A stretch of 52,175 bases of DNA from Sedimenticola sp. (lineage in GTDB: Bacteria; Pseudomonadota; Gammaproteobacteria; Chromatiales; Chromatiaceae). Position 1 is the stretch's first letter. The number at the start of each line of letters is the position of its first letter. The DNA lies in the NCBI GenBank assembly GCA_026196475.1, contig JAPHTA010000017.1, positions 1-52,175 on the forward strand. Direction: 5' to 3'. Positions 7,228 through 15,740 of this stretch are shown in pieces. The notes under the pieces are model-generated. The model saw nothing but the letters and a program-made list of their open reading frames with translations, did not search any database and was not told where the DNA came from. Made by a program: the position numbers and the translations under genes.

Positions 7228-8754
7228 ATGCCAATGTTTCGTGCTGATACACTCTCTCCCAGGCAGTTGCTTGCAGGCCTGGTGATATTTCAGGTTGTAA
7301 TCTGGACGTTGGTTCCCATGCTGTTCCATACCAGTCTGCCCCTTGATGTGGTAAGGGAGGGCTTGGCTTGGGGGCACGAATGGCAACTGGGGTACTACAA
7401 GCATCCGCCTCTCCCTTCCTGGCTGGTAGAGGCCTCGTTTCAGTTGGCAGGTGATATGGGGCCGCTCTTGCTCGGTCAGTTATCGATGGCTATTAGTTTT
7501 ATAGCGATTTACTTTCTGGGCAGGGAATTGATTGGAAGCAGAGATGCCGTCGTTGGTGTCATTTGCCTGGTCGGGGTCTACTACTATTCTCTTCCAACTG
7601 TCGAATTCAACCATAACGTTGCCCAGATGCCCGTATGGGCGGCAATGATCCTGTTTTACTACAAGGCACTGCGGTCTGGTCAGGCGATATGGTGGATTCT
7701 GCTTGGGCTGACGGGTGGAATAGGGCTGCTGAGCAAATATACCGTCCTTCTTCTCATGGCGCTGATGTTCATCTATAGCCTTAGCCGGCCTGCCTATAGA
7801 AAACACTATTCCACTATGGGCCCATATCTTGCCGTAGGCATCGTCTTACTAGTGGCAGCGCCCCATATCTACTGGCTGCTGGAGAATGACTTTCCGTCGC
7901 TTTCTTACCTGAATCAAAGAAGTGGCCGTGTGGGAACGCTCCTGATGCGCCCGTTAAAAAGCCTGGAATTCCTGTCTGCCCAGCTGGCTGCCGTTTTGCC
8001 TATGTTGATTTTGCTCTGGTCGGGAGGGTTGCTAAAAAAGGCGACTGGTTCAATACCTTTGCAAAAACCGGACATCAGCGAGGCCGATAGGGAATATCTG
8101 CTCGTGTTCGGGCTTGGTCCTGTATTGATTGCCTGTATTATCCCTCTTGTCAGCGGAACCGAATTGCGATCAATGTGGGGAATGCCAATGCTAAGCCTTG
8201 TTGGGCTTATGGCAGTCGTACTGCTTGGTACTCCGTGGGAAACGGGTCGAATCGGTCGGTTTTTACTTGCCGGAATGCTGTTGTTTGTTTTCCTTGCGTC
8301 CATGTATGGTCTCAAGGGGATAGTCAGTGCCAGGTACGCGGAAAGGCCCACCCGAACTGTCTGGCCGGATACGGAGATTGCTTCAAGACTGGAGCGCAAT
8401 TGGGTCTCAGTAACGGGTTGCAGGCTGAAAATAGTCACAGCAGATGGTTGGCTTGGTGGGCTTGTAGCAATGCGTTCTCCTTCACGGCCTTCGGTATTTC
8501 TCGAGGGTGACTACAAGAAAGCCCCATGGATTTCAAAAGAGGCATTGAAAGAGAACGGAAGCCTGGTGGTCTGGATTACCGGTGGCGAGGGTGAAGTGCC
8601 CGAAGTGTATCGGTTGTTGCCCGGGTTTTCCTATCGAGGTATCGAAATGTTCGATTGGCCAGGTGGTAACAAAAATGCACGACCAATCACTTTGGGGTGG
8701 GGTGTGGTTCCGGGTGCGTGTACCGATCGGGCGCCTGGCGCAGTTTTACAATAA
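7228..8754 (+). CDS. GT39/ArnT-like membrane glycosyltransferase (GT-C fold)
   Basis: This is a polytopic membrane protein of about 508 residues with roughly ten hydrophobic segments and a C-terminal soluble part. The first periplasmic loop carries the acidic GT-C motif (LPLDVVREG) and YYKHPPLPSWL, equivalent to the KPPL motif of PMT/ArnT enzymes. Such enzymes use polyprenyl-phosphate sugars on the periplasmic face. Located directly after DprE1/DprE2, it is the best candidate for the pentose transferase that consumes the DPA-type donor (inference). The acceptor (lipid A, O-chain, pilin or other) is not indicated. The AGG at 7224-7226 suits the second ATG (7234) better than the first, so the true start may be two codons downstream. 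Confidence 0.8.
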   Translation: MPMFRADTLSPRQLLAGLVIFQVVIWTLVPMLFHTSLPLDVVREGLAWGHEWQLGYYKHPPLPSWLVEASFQLAGDMGPLLLGQLSMAISFIAIYFLGRELIGSRDAVVGVICLVGVYYYSLPTVEFNHNVAQMPVWAAMILFYYKALRSGQAIWWILLGLTGGIGLLSKYTVLLLMALMFIYSLSRPAYRKHYSTMGPYLAVGIVLLVAAPHIYWLLENDFPSLSYLNQRSGRVGTLLMRPLKSLEFLSAQLAAVLPMLILLWSGGLLKKATGSIPLQKPDISEADREYLLVFGLGPVLIACIIPLVSGTELRSMWGMPMLSLVGLMAVVLLGTPWETGRIGRFLLAGMLLFVFLASMYGLKGIVSARYAERPTRTVWPDTEIASRLERNWVSVTGCRLKIVTADGWLGGLVAMRSPSRPSVFLEGDYKKAPWISKEALKENGSLVVWITGGEGEVPEVYRLLPGFSYRGIEMFDWPGGNKNARPITLGWGVVPGACTDRAPGAVLQ

Positions 8755-8772
8755 CTTAGCAGGATTATTTTT

Positions 8773-10494
8773 GTGTCATTTATTTTGTCAATACACAGCG
8801 GACCGCATGACTCGGCGGCGGCACTTTTCAACGATTACGAGCTTCTTGCTGCCGTACATCAGGAAAGGCTGTCCAGGGTAAAATGTGACGGTGGTTTCCC
8901 AGATCTTGCAATTGAGCACGTTCTTGAGGTTGCTGGTGTACGACGTGATCAGCTGGAAGTTGTTGTACTCAGTAGGGGATCGTATCCCACGGTCTATTTG
9001 GACTATGGCTGGTTCGATCGTTTCAGGTTTGCCATCCAGAGGAAGAAGGGCCGACGACGTCATAAAAGTTTGGCAGGTCACATGTGGAAACGCGGAACCG
9101 TTCATGCTGAAGAGGTGTTTAACAAGGATAGATTCTGCAGGGAGAATGGTTTACGAAGTGACATTCAGATCTATTTTTCCAATCACCATAAGGCTCACGC
9201 CCTCTCCGCACTTTTCTATCTTCCAGGAGAAGATATCCTCGCATATACGTCAGATGGTGGTGGTGACAATGTTTATTACAGTGCCAGGCTACTGTCAGCA
9301 AATAACCGTTTGTCATGTCTTTTTGGCGACGACAAGGGATTTCTGACGAAGAGTTACACCAATAGTCTTGCGCTCGCATATGGATATTCAACCCAGGCGA
9401 TTGGTTTCAGAATCAATCGACACGAAGGAAAGCTGACAGGATTGGCGGCATATGGGAAGCCAACACTATACGAGGAGATGGCCTCGCATTTCAGGATCCT
9501 GGAAAATGGTGAGGTCGATAGCGACTTTGCGAACAACAAGGAGATGAAAAAGGCCATTTTTGAGATGGCGAGGAGGTCATCGCGAGAAGATGTCGCCGCA
9601 TCGGTGCAGGAGTTGCTGGAGGTGTTTACGCTTAAATCCATTCAAACCATCATGCGACAGAATAGGGTAAAAAAGCTGGCGTTGGCAGGTGGTGCATTTG
9701 CCAATGTCAGGTTGAATAAACTGGTTTGTGAAAGTACCGGTGTAGACGAGATATTCGTCTGTCCCGCCATGGGGGATGATGGCCTGGTCATTGGAGGTGC
9801 TCTTGACTACCTGCTAGAGAGAGATGGCGATTCCGCGTTTTTCCATAATCGTCGAAGATTGAATGATGTGTATCTGGGCGGACAGTATGATGATCAGGCC
9901 GATAGTCTGTTCAGAAAGGATAGCAGGCTGAAACTACTGGATGGAGACCCGGCTGAAATAGCGGCAGATTTGATTTCACGTGATGAGATTGGTGCAATCT
10001 ATACCGGGAGAATGGAATTTGGCCCAAGGGCGCTTGGGGCGCGGAGTATCATAGCCAATCCCAGGGATGATGGAATAAACAAGACCCTGAACAAGCGGCT
10101 ACAGAGAACCGAGTTTATGCCTTTTGCGCCTTACGTACTGGAAGAGGATGCAAGAGAAGTTTTCGATATTGACGATTCCAATGAATATGCCTGCCGCTTT
10201 ATGACCATTACTACCCGGGTAAATCCAGCGTGGGCGGACAAGATCGGCGCCGTTGTGCATGTGGACGGAACAGCACGCCCACAAATTGTTCGTGACAGTG
10301 AGAATCCTCTGTACAGTGCAATTTTGAGGCGCTTCAAAGAGAAGACTGGATTGCCGGTTCTGGTAAATACCAGTTTCAATGCTCACGAGGAGCCTATCAT
10401 TTGCCGTCCTGAGGAGTGTCTACGCGCGTTACTGGATGGCCGGGTAGACTTTCTGGTAACCACCCGCGGGGTATTCAGGAAGTTGGAGGAGTAA
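8773..10494 (+). CDS. NodU/CmcH-family carbamoyltransferase
   Basis: This 573-residue two-domain O-carbamoyltransferase transfers a carbamoyl group from carbamoyl phosphate, via carbamoyl-AMP, onto a hydroxyl of a sugar or antibiotic. The N-terminal Kae1-like domain starts SIHSGPHDSAAALF and has the NHHKAHALSALF metal-binding histidines (near residues 138-150) and SDGGGDNV. The C-terminal YrdC-like domain has YTGRMEFGPRALGARSI and NKRLQRTEFMPFAPYV. It starts at GTG, 18 bases after the GT-C gene, so it is likely in the same operon. Its presence suggests that the sugar made or transferred here is carbamoylated. The pairing with D-arabinose genes recalls Azorhizobium Nod factors, which carry both modifications. 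Confidence 0.9.
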   Translation: MSFILSIHSGPHDSAAALFNDYELLAAVHQERLSRVKCDGGFPDLAIEHVLEVAGVRRDQLEVVVLSRGSYPTVYLDYGWFDRFRFAIQRKKGRRRHKSLAGHMWKRGTVHAEEVFNKDRFCRENGLRSDIQIYFSNHHKAHALSALFYLPGEDILAYTSDGGGDNVYYSARLLSANNRLSCLFGDDKGFLTKSYTNSLALAYGYSTQAIGFRINRHEGKLTGLAAYGKPTLYEEMASHFRILENGEVDSDFANNKEMKKAIFEMARRSSREDVAASVQELLEVFTLKSIQTIMRQNRVKKLALAGGAFANVRLNKLVCESTGVDEIFVCPAMGDDGLVIGGALDYLLERDGDSAFFHNRRRLNDVYLGGQYDDQADSLFRKDSRLKLLDGDPAEIAADLISRDEIGAIYTGRMEFGPRALGARSIIANPRDDGINKTLNKRLQRTEFMPFAPYVLEEDAREVFDIDDSNEYACRFMTITTRVNPAWADKIGAVVHVDGTARPQIVRDSENPLYSAILRRFKEKTGLPVLVNTSFNAHEEPIICRPEECLRALLDGRVDFLVTTRGVFRKLEE

Positions 10495-10510
10495 GGCCCG
10501 TTGACATGTC

Positions 10511-11311
10511 TTAGTCAGGGGTGTCTGTGCTACGGCTTTCAAGAGTTTTCCGTTGTGTTCTGAGTTCCCGGGTCTTGGCGATTCGCAAAAAACGCTGGAA
10601 GGCGTACATGTGGCTCAATACGATGCCGTCAGTGCCCATCAGGAATGCCCTGCGAAAAAAATAGCACTTCAAAAAAGCAAACAGGGGTAGGACCAACAGT
10701 TCAAAAAACGTGGGGTATTTTCCCTTTTCTGAGCGGCCCTTGGCCTGTGCATCGGAATAGAAGTTCATCTTTTCGACATGATGCGCCAATGATCTGAATG
10801 ATCGATGCAGCACGTGGCCTGAGAGATGCCCGATGTCACCCGATTTCACAATCACGGAGTCATGAACCGCATCATCGTGATAGTACGCACTTTGCCTGTT
10901 ATAGAGCCGAACCGGGTGATTGTGTAACATCCATGGATACGGCTTTTCCTGAAATGAGTATACCGGCAGCATCGGCAGGGTATACGCTGAACAAGCCGGT
11001 CCGCCGGACTCGAAAAGCTTTACTATTTCCTGGCCCAGTTGGGGCGAGACTTCCTCATCTGCGTCGAGATTGAGAACCCATTCATTTCGGCACTGTTTTT
11101 CTGCGAATGCCTTTTGTTGTCCGTATCCCTCCCACGGATTATAAATTACCTGCGCACCCAGTTTGGTGGATACTTCCACCGTTTGGTCGTCACTACCGCT
11201 GTCTACAACGATGATCTCATCGACGAATTCACGCACGCTATTTATAGTCGTGGTAATTCGGTCTGCTTCGTTTTTCGCGACAATAAATACCGATAAGGGA
11301 AGCTTGCTCAT
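10511..11311 (-). CDS. GT2-family glycosyltransferase (WaaE-like)
   Basis: This is a cytoplasmic GT-A inverting glycosyltransferase of 266 residues. It opens with LSVFIVAKNEADRITTTINS and has IIVVDSGSDDQTVE and the DxD-equivalent NLDADEEVSP, matching the WaaE/KdtX-type core glycosyltransferases (beta-glucosyl or similar transfer to heptose). The start codon overlaps the stop of the upstream ligase gene by four bases. It is the last gene of the minus-strand lipid A/core operon and converges on the carbamoyltransferase with only 16 bases between the stops and no obvious terminator. The acceptor is inferred from context. Confidence 0.82.
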   Translation of the reverse strand: MSKLPLSVFIVAKNEADRITTTINSVREFVDEIIVVDSGSDDQTVEVSTKLGAQVIYNPWEGYGQQKAFAEKQCRNEWVLNLDADEEVSPQLGQEIVKLFESGGPACSAYTLPMLPVYSFQEKPYPWMLHNHPVRLYNRQSAYYHDDAVHDSVIVKSGDIGHLSGHVLHRSFRSLAHHVEKMNFYSDAQAKGRSEKGKYPTFFELLVLPLFAFLKCYFFRRAFLMGTDGIVLSHMYAFQRFLRIAKTRELRTQRKTLESRSTDTPD

Positions 11312-12561
11312 GTTTTTGGCCGTTTCTGTTCTGGTCCCATTGTGGCGCAGTAAAATGCTATCAGAAGCCAGAGAATCATACCCCAGAAAGAGGAGTAGAT
11401 GGCGAGATGGGTGTTGATTGGAAATATCGCCACCAAGAGTGAGATGGCAAATGGCGCACTGGACAGATTATTGGCCCGATTTCTAAAGAGATTACGGAAT
11501 ATAACGAAATAGAATGCCAGTAGAAAAGCGAGCCCGATAAGGCCTGTTTCCGCGCCTACCTCAAGGAGTATCTGGTGGGTGTGCGTCGGGGTAATGCCTA
11601 TCTCATGGTATTTGTCATCACTATCGACGTAATCAAAATAGGCGTCACGAAAGGATCGTGCACCTATCCCGTTCAGCGGGTGTCTCTCCAGCATTTTGAT
11701 CGCGGCCTCCCAGATGGGCAGCCGGGTTGAGAGCGCGTAGTCTACCGAAGTCCTGTCCCCCTCAAAAATAAGCATCGTGGTATCGATGCGCTGTTTGGCA
11801 TAATCAGAACCCAGGTATATACCGAGCGAGCCGGCCGGAAAGAGCGTTGCGATCAAAAGAACATAGGGGAGAGCCTTTTTTCCCTTGTCCTTGAGCTGGA
11901 AGTAGAGATAACCGGCAGTGCTGACGGCCAGCATAATCCAGCTCGCACGACTGCCGGTTAAAAGAACTATCAGGAGTAGCAGGCACCAGACGACTACGCC
12001 TGTGGCCAGGCTCCTCCTGCTGCTGAGGAATAGTGCATACGGCGATAGCAGGGAAAGCACGATCCCCAGTTTCAGGTCCTCTCCAAATAATCCGTTGACT
12101 CGCCCATAGGCGTATGGAAACCCAAAAATGTCGCTGCCAAAGCTGGACTGTACGAGGGCATCGAAAAGCAGGAACAAAACAAACCACGAGATGGTTCGAC
12201 TGGTGAGTGCCGGGATCGGGGTGTGAACAAGGGCGGTAATGATAAAAAGACCGGCAAAATAGAAGCGTAGGTAACTGACAGCGACCCTCAGCGTCTGTCC
12301 GGCATTTGCAGAGTCTGGATAGGAGAGAACGATGGGCAGCCATATCAGCAAAAACAGCAGTGTGAAGTGGCGGGCCTGTGGAAGTGCTGCCAGAGAAGCA
12401 AAGCCTGTGGCGGCTCTCCATATCCCCCAGAGTGCCATGATGGCTATGGGCAGTTCAGCGCTGCGACCAATGGGAAGCAGCAGTAGCGGCAAGACCACCA
12501 GCAGGCTGAGCCAGAACTGCTTGTCGGGTCTGGTCGTTGAGAGTAATCGTTCGCTTTGCAT
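11308..12561 (-). CDS. O-antigen ligase/polymerase-family membrane protein (WaaL-like)
   Basis: This polytopic membrane protein of 417 residues belongs to the Wzy_C superfamily. About ten hydrophobic segments flank a periplasmic loop that includes RHPLNGIGARSFRDAYFDY and the THTHQILLEVGAETGLIG motif typical of O-antigen ligases. A ligase would join undecaprenyl-PP-linked polymer to the lipid A core in the periplasm. Its position in an operon with msbA, an lpxL-like gene and core glycosyltransferases favours WaaL over Wzy; a separate Wzy-like gene lies at 38417-39778. WaaL and Wzy are hard to tell apart by sequence, so the exact role is inferred. Confidence 0.78.
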   Translation of the reverse strand: MQSERLLSTTRPDKQFWLSLLVVLPLLLLPIGRSAELPIAIMALWGIWRAATGFASLAALPQARHFTLLFLLIWLPIVLSYPDSANAGQTLRVAVSYLRFYFAGLFIITALVHTPIPALTSRTISWFVLFLLFDALVQSSFGSDIFGFPYAYGRVNGLFGEDLKLGIVLSLLSPYALFLSSRRSLATGVVVWCLLLLIVLLTGSRASWIMLAVSTAGYLYFQLKDKGKKALPYVLLIATLFPAGSLGIYLGSDYAKQRIDTTMLIFEGDRTSVDYALSTRLPIWEAAIKMLERHPLNGIGARSFRDAYFDYVDSDDKYHEIGITPTHTHQILLEVGAETGLIGLAFLLAFYFVIFRNLFRNRANNLSSAPFAISLLVAIFPINTHLAIYSSFWGMILWLLIAFYCATMGPEQKRPKT

Positions 12562-12628
12562 CGTTGTCTCGGTCGGGCTGCAGCTCTTCTGGGAGCAGCG
12601 GGGTGTATTTTTCCGGTGGCTGGAATCT

Positions 12629-13741
12629 TTAAAGCTCGTCGCCGAGTATGGCGGCTATCTGGTTTGCCGCCGTACCGTCGCCATAGGGGTTAGCCGCGTT
12701 TGACATCTGCTGATAGTAGGGCGGATCGTTCAGCAGTCTGTCGACTTCGGATACAATAGCATCCCGATCTGTTCCAACCAGCCTTACACCGGCATCCAGT
12801 GCCTCGGTTCTCTCCGTCTTGTTTCGTGTGACCAGTACCGGTTTGCCCAGGGCGGGGGCCTCCTCCTGTACACCGCCGGAGTCCGTGATTACCAGTTGTG
12901 AATAGCCCATCAGGGCGGTAAAAGGCTCGTAGCCCAGAGGGTCAATCAGGTGGATGTTGGGGCAGTTATTCAGCAGCCGGAGTACCGGTTCCTGTACATT
13001 GGGGTTGAGGTGTACGGGATAGACGATATCCATGTCCGGGTGATTTTCCGAAACCGTTTTCAGCGCCTGGCAGATGGATTCGAACCCGTGGCCGAAGCTT
13101 TCCCGTCTATGACCTGTAACCAGGATGAAGGGTCTGCTGAATTTCGACAGTAGCTCCTGTGTCTTGTCCGAGCACTCACCCCTATATATGCGTCCCTGAA
13201 TCCAGTGCAGGGCGTCGATAACGGTATTCCCCGTCTTGTAGATGCGATCACGGGGAACACCTTCCCTGATCAATGCCTTACGGTTGTTATCGGTTGGCGC
13301 AAAGTGCCATCGAGCCAAGCGGCTGGTCAGTACACGATTGGCCTCTTCCGGGAACGGGGCCTTAAGATCGCCCGTTCGCAGCCCAGCCTCAATATGTCCT
13401 ACGGGTATCTGAAGATAGAAACTTGCCAGCGCGGCCATGAAGGTGGTTGTGGTGTCTCCCTGAACCAGTACGACCGCAGGCTCGACCTGTTGTAAGACGG
13501 GTGTAAGGTTTTCGAGGATACGCGCACTTAACCTGGCGAGGTCCTGGTCGGGCTGCATCAGGTCCAGGTCGAACTCTGGAGTGATATCGAACAGGCCAAG
13601 TATCTGATCCAGCATATGGCGGTGTTGGGCCGTTACGCAGGTGACGGGCTGTAGTTCAGGGTGCGCTTCAAGTGCCCGGATAACCGGCGCCATCTTGATC
13701 GCCTCGGGGCGGGTACCAAATGCCAGGAGGACTTTTTTCAT
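12629..13741 (-). CDS. wecB: UDP-N-acetylglucosamine 2-epimerase (non-hydrolysing)
   Basis: This cytoplasmic enzyme interconverts UDP-GlcNAc and UDP-ManNAc. The 370 residues have the GT-B-like fold and family motifs: FGTRPEAIKMAPVIRAL, VLVQGDTTTTFMAAL, VGHIEAGLRTGD, FPEEANRVLTSRLA, VTGHRRESFG and ITDSGGVQEEAPALGKPVL. The match is to WecB more than to the WbpI branch that epimerises UDP-GlcNAc3NAcA, although a role for a 2,3-diacetamido substrate cannot be excluded because no other epimerase of this type is in the window. Its GTG- or ATG-proximal end overlaps the downstream border of fkbM by four bases, placing it in the minus-strand operon. Confidence 0.9.
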   Translation of the reverse strand: MKKVLLAFGTRPEAIKMAPVIRALEAHPELQPVTCVTAQHRHMLDQILGLFDITPEFDLDLMQPDQDLARLSARILENLTPVLQQVEPAVVLVQGDTTTTFMAALASFYLQIPVGHIEAGLRTGDLKAPFPEEANRVLTSRLARWHFAPTDNNRKALIREGVPRDRIYKTGNTVIDALHWIQGRIYRGECSDKTQELLSKFSRPFILVTGHRRESFGHGFESICQALKTVSENHPDMDIVYPVHLNPNVQEPVLRLLNNCPNIHLIDPLGYEPFTALMGYSQLVITDSGGVQEEAPALGKPVLVTRNKTERTEALDAGVRLVGTDRDAIVSEVDRLLNDPPYYQQMSNAANPYGDGTAANQIAAILGDEL

Positions 13742-14589
13742 TCCATTTTCCCACTCTTCTTGAAGTATATGAGGTTGTCGCAGAAGGGCTGGTCAACATG
13801 CTTTGCCACACCTCCATCCTCTATCCGGTAGGCGCTGTAGTCCATGCTGTCCATGAGCTGAAAAATTTGCTCCGGTGTTTTCCCCGCGCGCTGTAGTGTC
13901 AGTTCGTTGACCTCCACAAATACTTCGGGGCAGGTCCCTGCCGGCTGGGAGAGGTAGTGAGCCAGTCCGCGCAGTACATTCTCCTCGTGACCTTCTACAT
14001 CGATCTTGATCAGGTCAATCTTTTCAATACCCTTGTCCTGAAAAAAACGGTCGGGGTTGATGGCCTGTACCTCGATATTTCCAAATGCCGTATCCGGCGA
14101 GGCGTAAAGCGATCCGTTTCCCGTATTCTCCTGGTGTGGCAGATAGAGCCGTAACGGTCCGCTGGTGTCGGACACGACTTCTCTACGCAGTTCTACGTTG
14201 TCGAACCCGTTTCGCTGGATATTCTTCTCAAGAATGGCGTGATTGTCAGGGTTCGGCTCAAACGAATAAACTCGCCCCGTGCTGCCAGTGTATTTCGCAA
14301 ACAGTAGGGTGTAGTACCCGGCGTGGCCTCCAATGTCGAGGATGACCTGGCCCGGTTGAACACGCCCGATCATAAAATTTTTGTGGCGACGCTCTGTCCG
14401 ATAGCCACCATACATCAGCACGTGGCGCTGAATTCGGTCACTCAGGTCTGCCAGGAAATGAATATCGCCATCATATTGGCACCAGACCGGATCCATGTTC
14501 TCGATCTGCCGCCGAAACAGCTTGTAAAGCTTCGATTTTCCGGTGGCCAGGGGAGAGTGTTTCAGGTATGAGATTACTGCGTTGATCAT
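13738..14589 (-). CDS. FkbM-family SAM-dependent methyltransferase
   Basis: This is a 283-residue class I methyltransferase. The SAM-binding motif I is ILDIGGHAGYYTLLFAK, followed by YSFEPNPDNHAILEKNI and the FkbM-typical IDLIKIDVEGHEENVLRG. FkbM enzymes O-methylate sugar hydroxyls, and in LPS clusters they usually cap or decorate glycans. It sits between a GT4 gene (four bases upstream) and wecB (four-base overlap), so it is co-transcribed with core assembly genes. The substrate is unknown. A second, unrelated FkbM gene lies at 26689-27666. Confidence 0.85.
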   Translation of the reverse strand: MINAVISYLKHSPLATGKSKLYKLFRRQIENMDPVWCQYDGDIHFLADLSDRIQRHVLMYGGYRTERRHKNFMIGRVQPGQVILDIGGHAGYYTLLFAKYTGSTGRVYSFEPNPDNHAILEKNIQRNGFDNVELRREVVSDTSGPLRLYLPHQENTGNGSLYASPDTAFGNIEVQAINPDRFFQDKGIEKIDLIKIDVEGHEENVLRGLAHYLSQPAGTCPEVFVEVNELTLQRAGKTPEQIFQLMDSMDYSAYRIEDGGVAKHVDQPFCDNLIYFKKSGKME

Positions 14590-14593
14590 CGAG

Positions 14594-15700
14594 CTATCCT
14601 GAATTCAGATGTTGCCTGTAGATATCCCGGGTCAATACGGCGATATGGGACCATGCGAAGTGGTCCACTGCCCGTTGTCTTGCGGCAATTCCCATAGATT
14701 GGCGCTGGTCCGGGTTTTCCACCAGTGTATGAAGCGCCTGGCCCAGCGTAGCCGGATCGCCTGGCTCTACCAGCAGGCCGGTTTCGTTTTCGACGATCAG
14801 GGCCGGAATTCCCCCCACCCGGGTTCCCACCAGGGGCAGGCCTGAAGCCATCGACTCCAGTCCGGTAATGCTGGTCGCTTCCATAAAAGAGGGAAGCGCG
14901 GAGAGGTCCGCGAGCCGATAGACGCCAGGCATTTGGGTGTTGGGTACCGCGCCCATGAACAGGCTGTTTTCGTGCATCCCGTTCTTCTTGAGGATCGATT
15001 CCACTTTGTTCTGTTCACTGCCATCGCCAGCGAACAGGAGGCGTACCGGTAGTCCCTTCAGCGCGGCCACCGCCTCGGCGAAAACGCATACGCCGTTCTT
15101 CTCCACAAGGCGTCGCGCCAGCAAAACCACAACCTCATCGGCTGTGATCCCCAACTCGGCCCGCAAGTTGGTTGGGCCCGGAGTGAAGCGGCTCGTATCC
15201 ACCCCGTTGGAAATGAAATCCACTGGCCCCGCATAGCCCGCAGCTCGCGTGGCGTCACACAGTTCCTGGCTGGGTGCGAGAACGTGGGCAACGTGCTGCA
15301 GGCGGCGGCCCATCTCTTGGCGTGCTCGCTCACCTTTGGCGATTCGTTTCAGGTAGCCGGAGGTGTGGTTGGTAAAGATAACGGGTGCCGGCTGGTTGCG
15401 GCTGGCTTCCAGGGGTCTGAGCCCGTGTACATGCAGTATGTCCGGCTTATGACGGTGATAAAATCTTTTCAGCCAGGCTCCCAGCAGCCAGCTGTAGATC
15501 GGCTTGCCGCTGGGAATGGCAGGCCGGTGAACCTGCATTCCCTGCCAGTGTCGATGTCTCTCCCGCATTTCGCCCAAGGGGCGGGTAATGACGTGCACCT
15601 CTTCTCCCAGGTCAGCCAGTGCCTTGCCCAGTTCGACGACATGAGAGGCTACCCCTCCGATGTTTGGGGCGAAGTCAGCGGTGATCAGGGCGATTCGCAT
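14594..15700 (-). CDS. GT4-family glycosyltransferase
   Basis: This is a GT-B retaining glycosyltransferase of 368 residues opening with MRIALITADFAPNIGGVASH. It has the GT4 donor motif E-x7-E in MEATSITGLESMASGLPLVG and DILHVHGLRPLEA in the acceptor half. The frame is open to 15868, but that extension overlaps the acyltransferase gene and has no homology; the ATG at 15700 is preceded by a GGAGA ribosome binding site and begins at the conserved strand. It lies in the lipid A/core operon and probably adds a core or O-chain sugar. The specificity is not visible. Confidence 0.86.
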   Translation of the reverse strand: MRIALITADFAPNIGGVASHVVELGKALADLGEEVHVITRPLGEMRERHRHWQGMQVHRPAIPSGKPIYSWLLGAWLKRFYHRHKPDILHVHGLRPLEASRNQPAPVIFTNHTSGYLKRIAKGERARQEMGRRLQHVAHVLAPSQELCDATRAAGYAGPVDFISNGVDTSRFTPGPTNLRAELGITADEVVVLLARRLVEKNGVCVFAEAVAALKGLPVRLLFAGDGSEQNKVESILKKNGMHENSLFMGAVPNTQMPGVYRLADLSALPSFMEATSITGLESMASGLPLVGTRVGGIPALIVENETGLLVEPGDPATLGQALHTLVENPDQRQSMGIAARQRAVDHFAWSHIAVLTRDIYRQHLNSG

Positions 15701-15740
15701 GGTTCTCCGAGGGCTGCTAGGGGTGTGTTCGACAAAAGGT

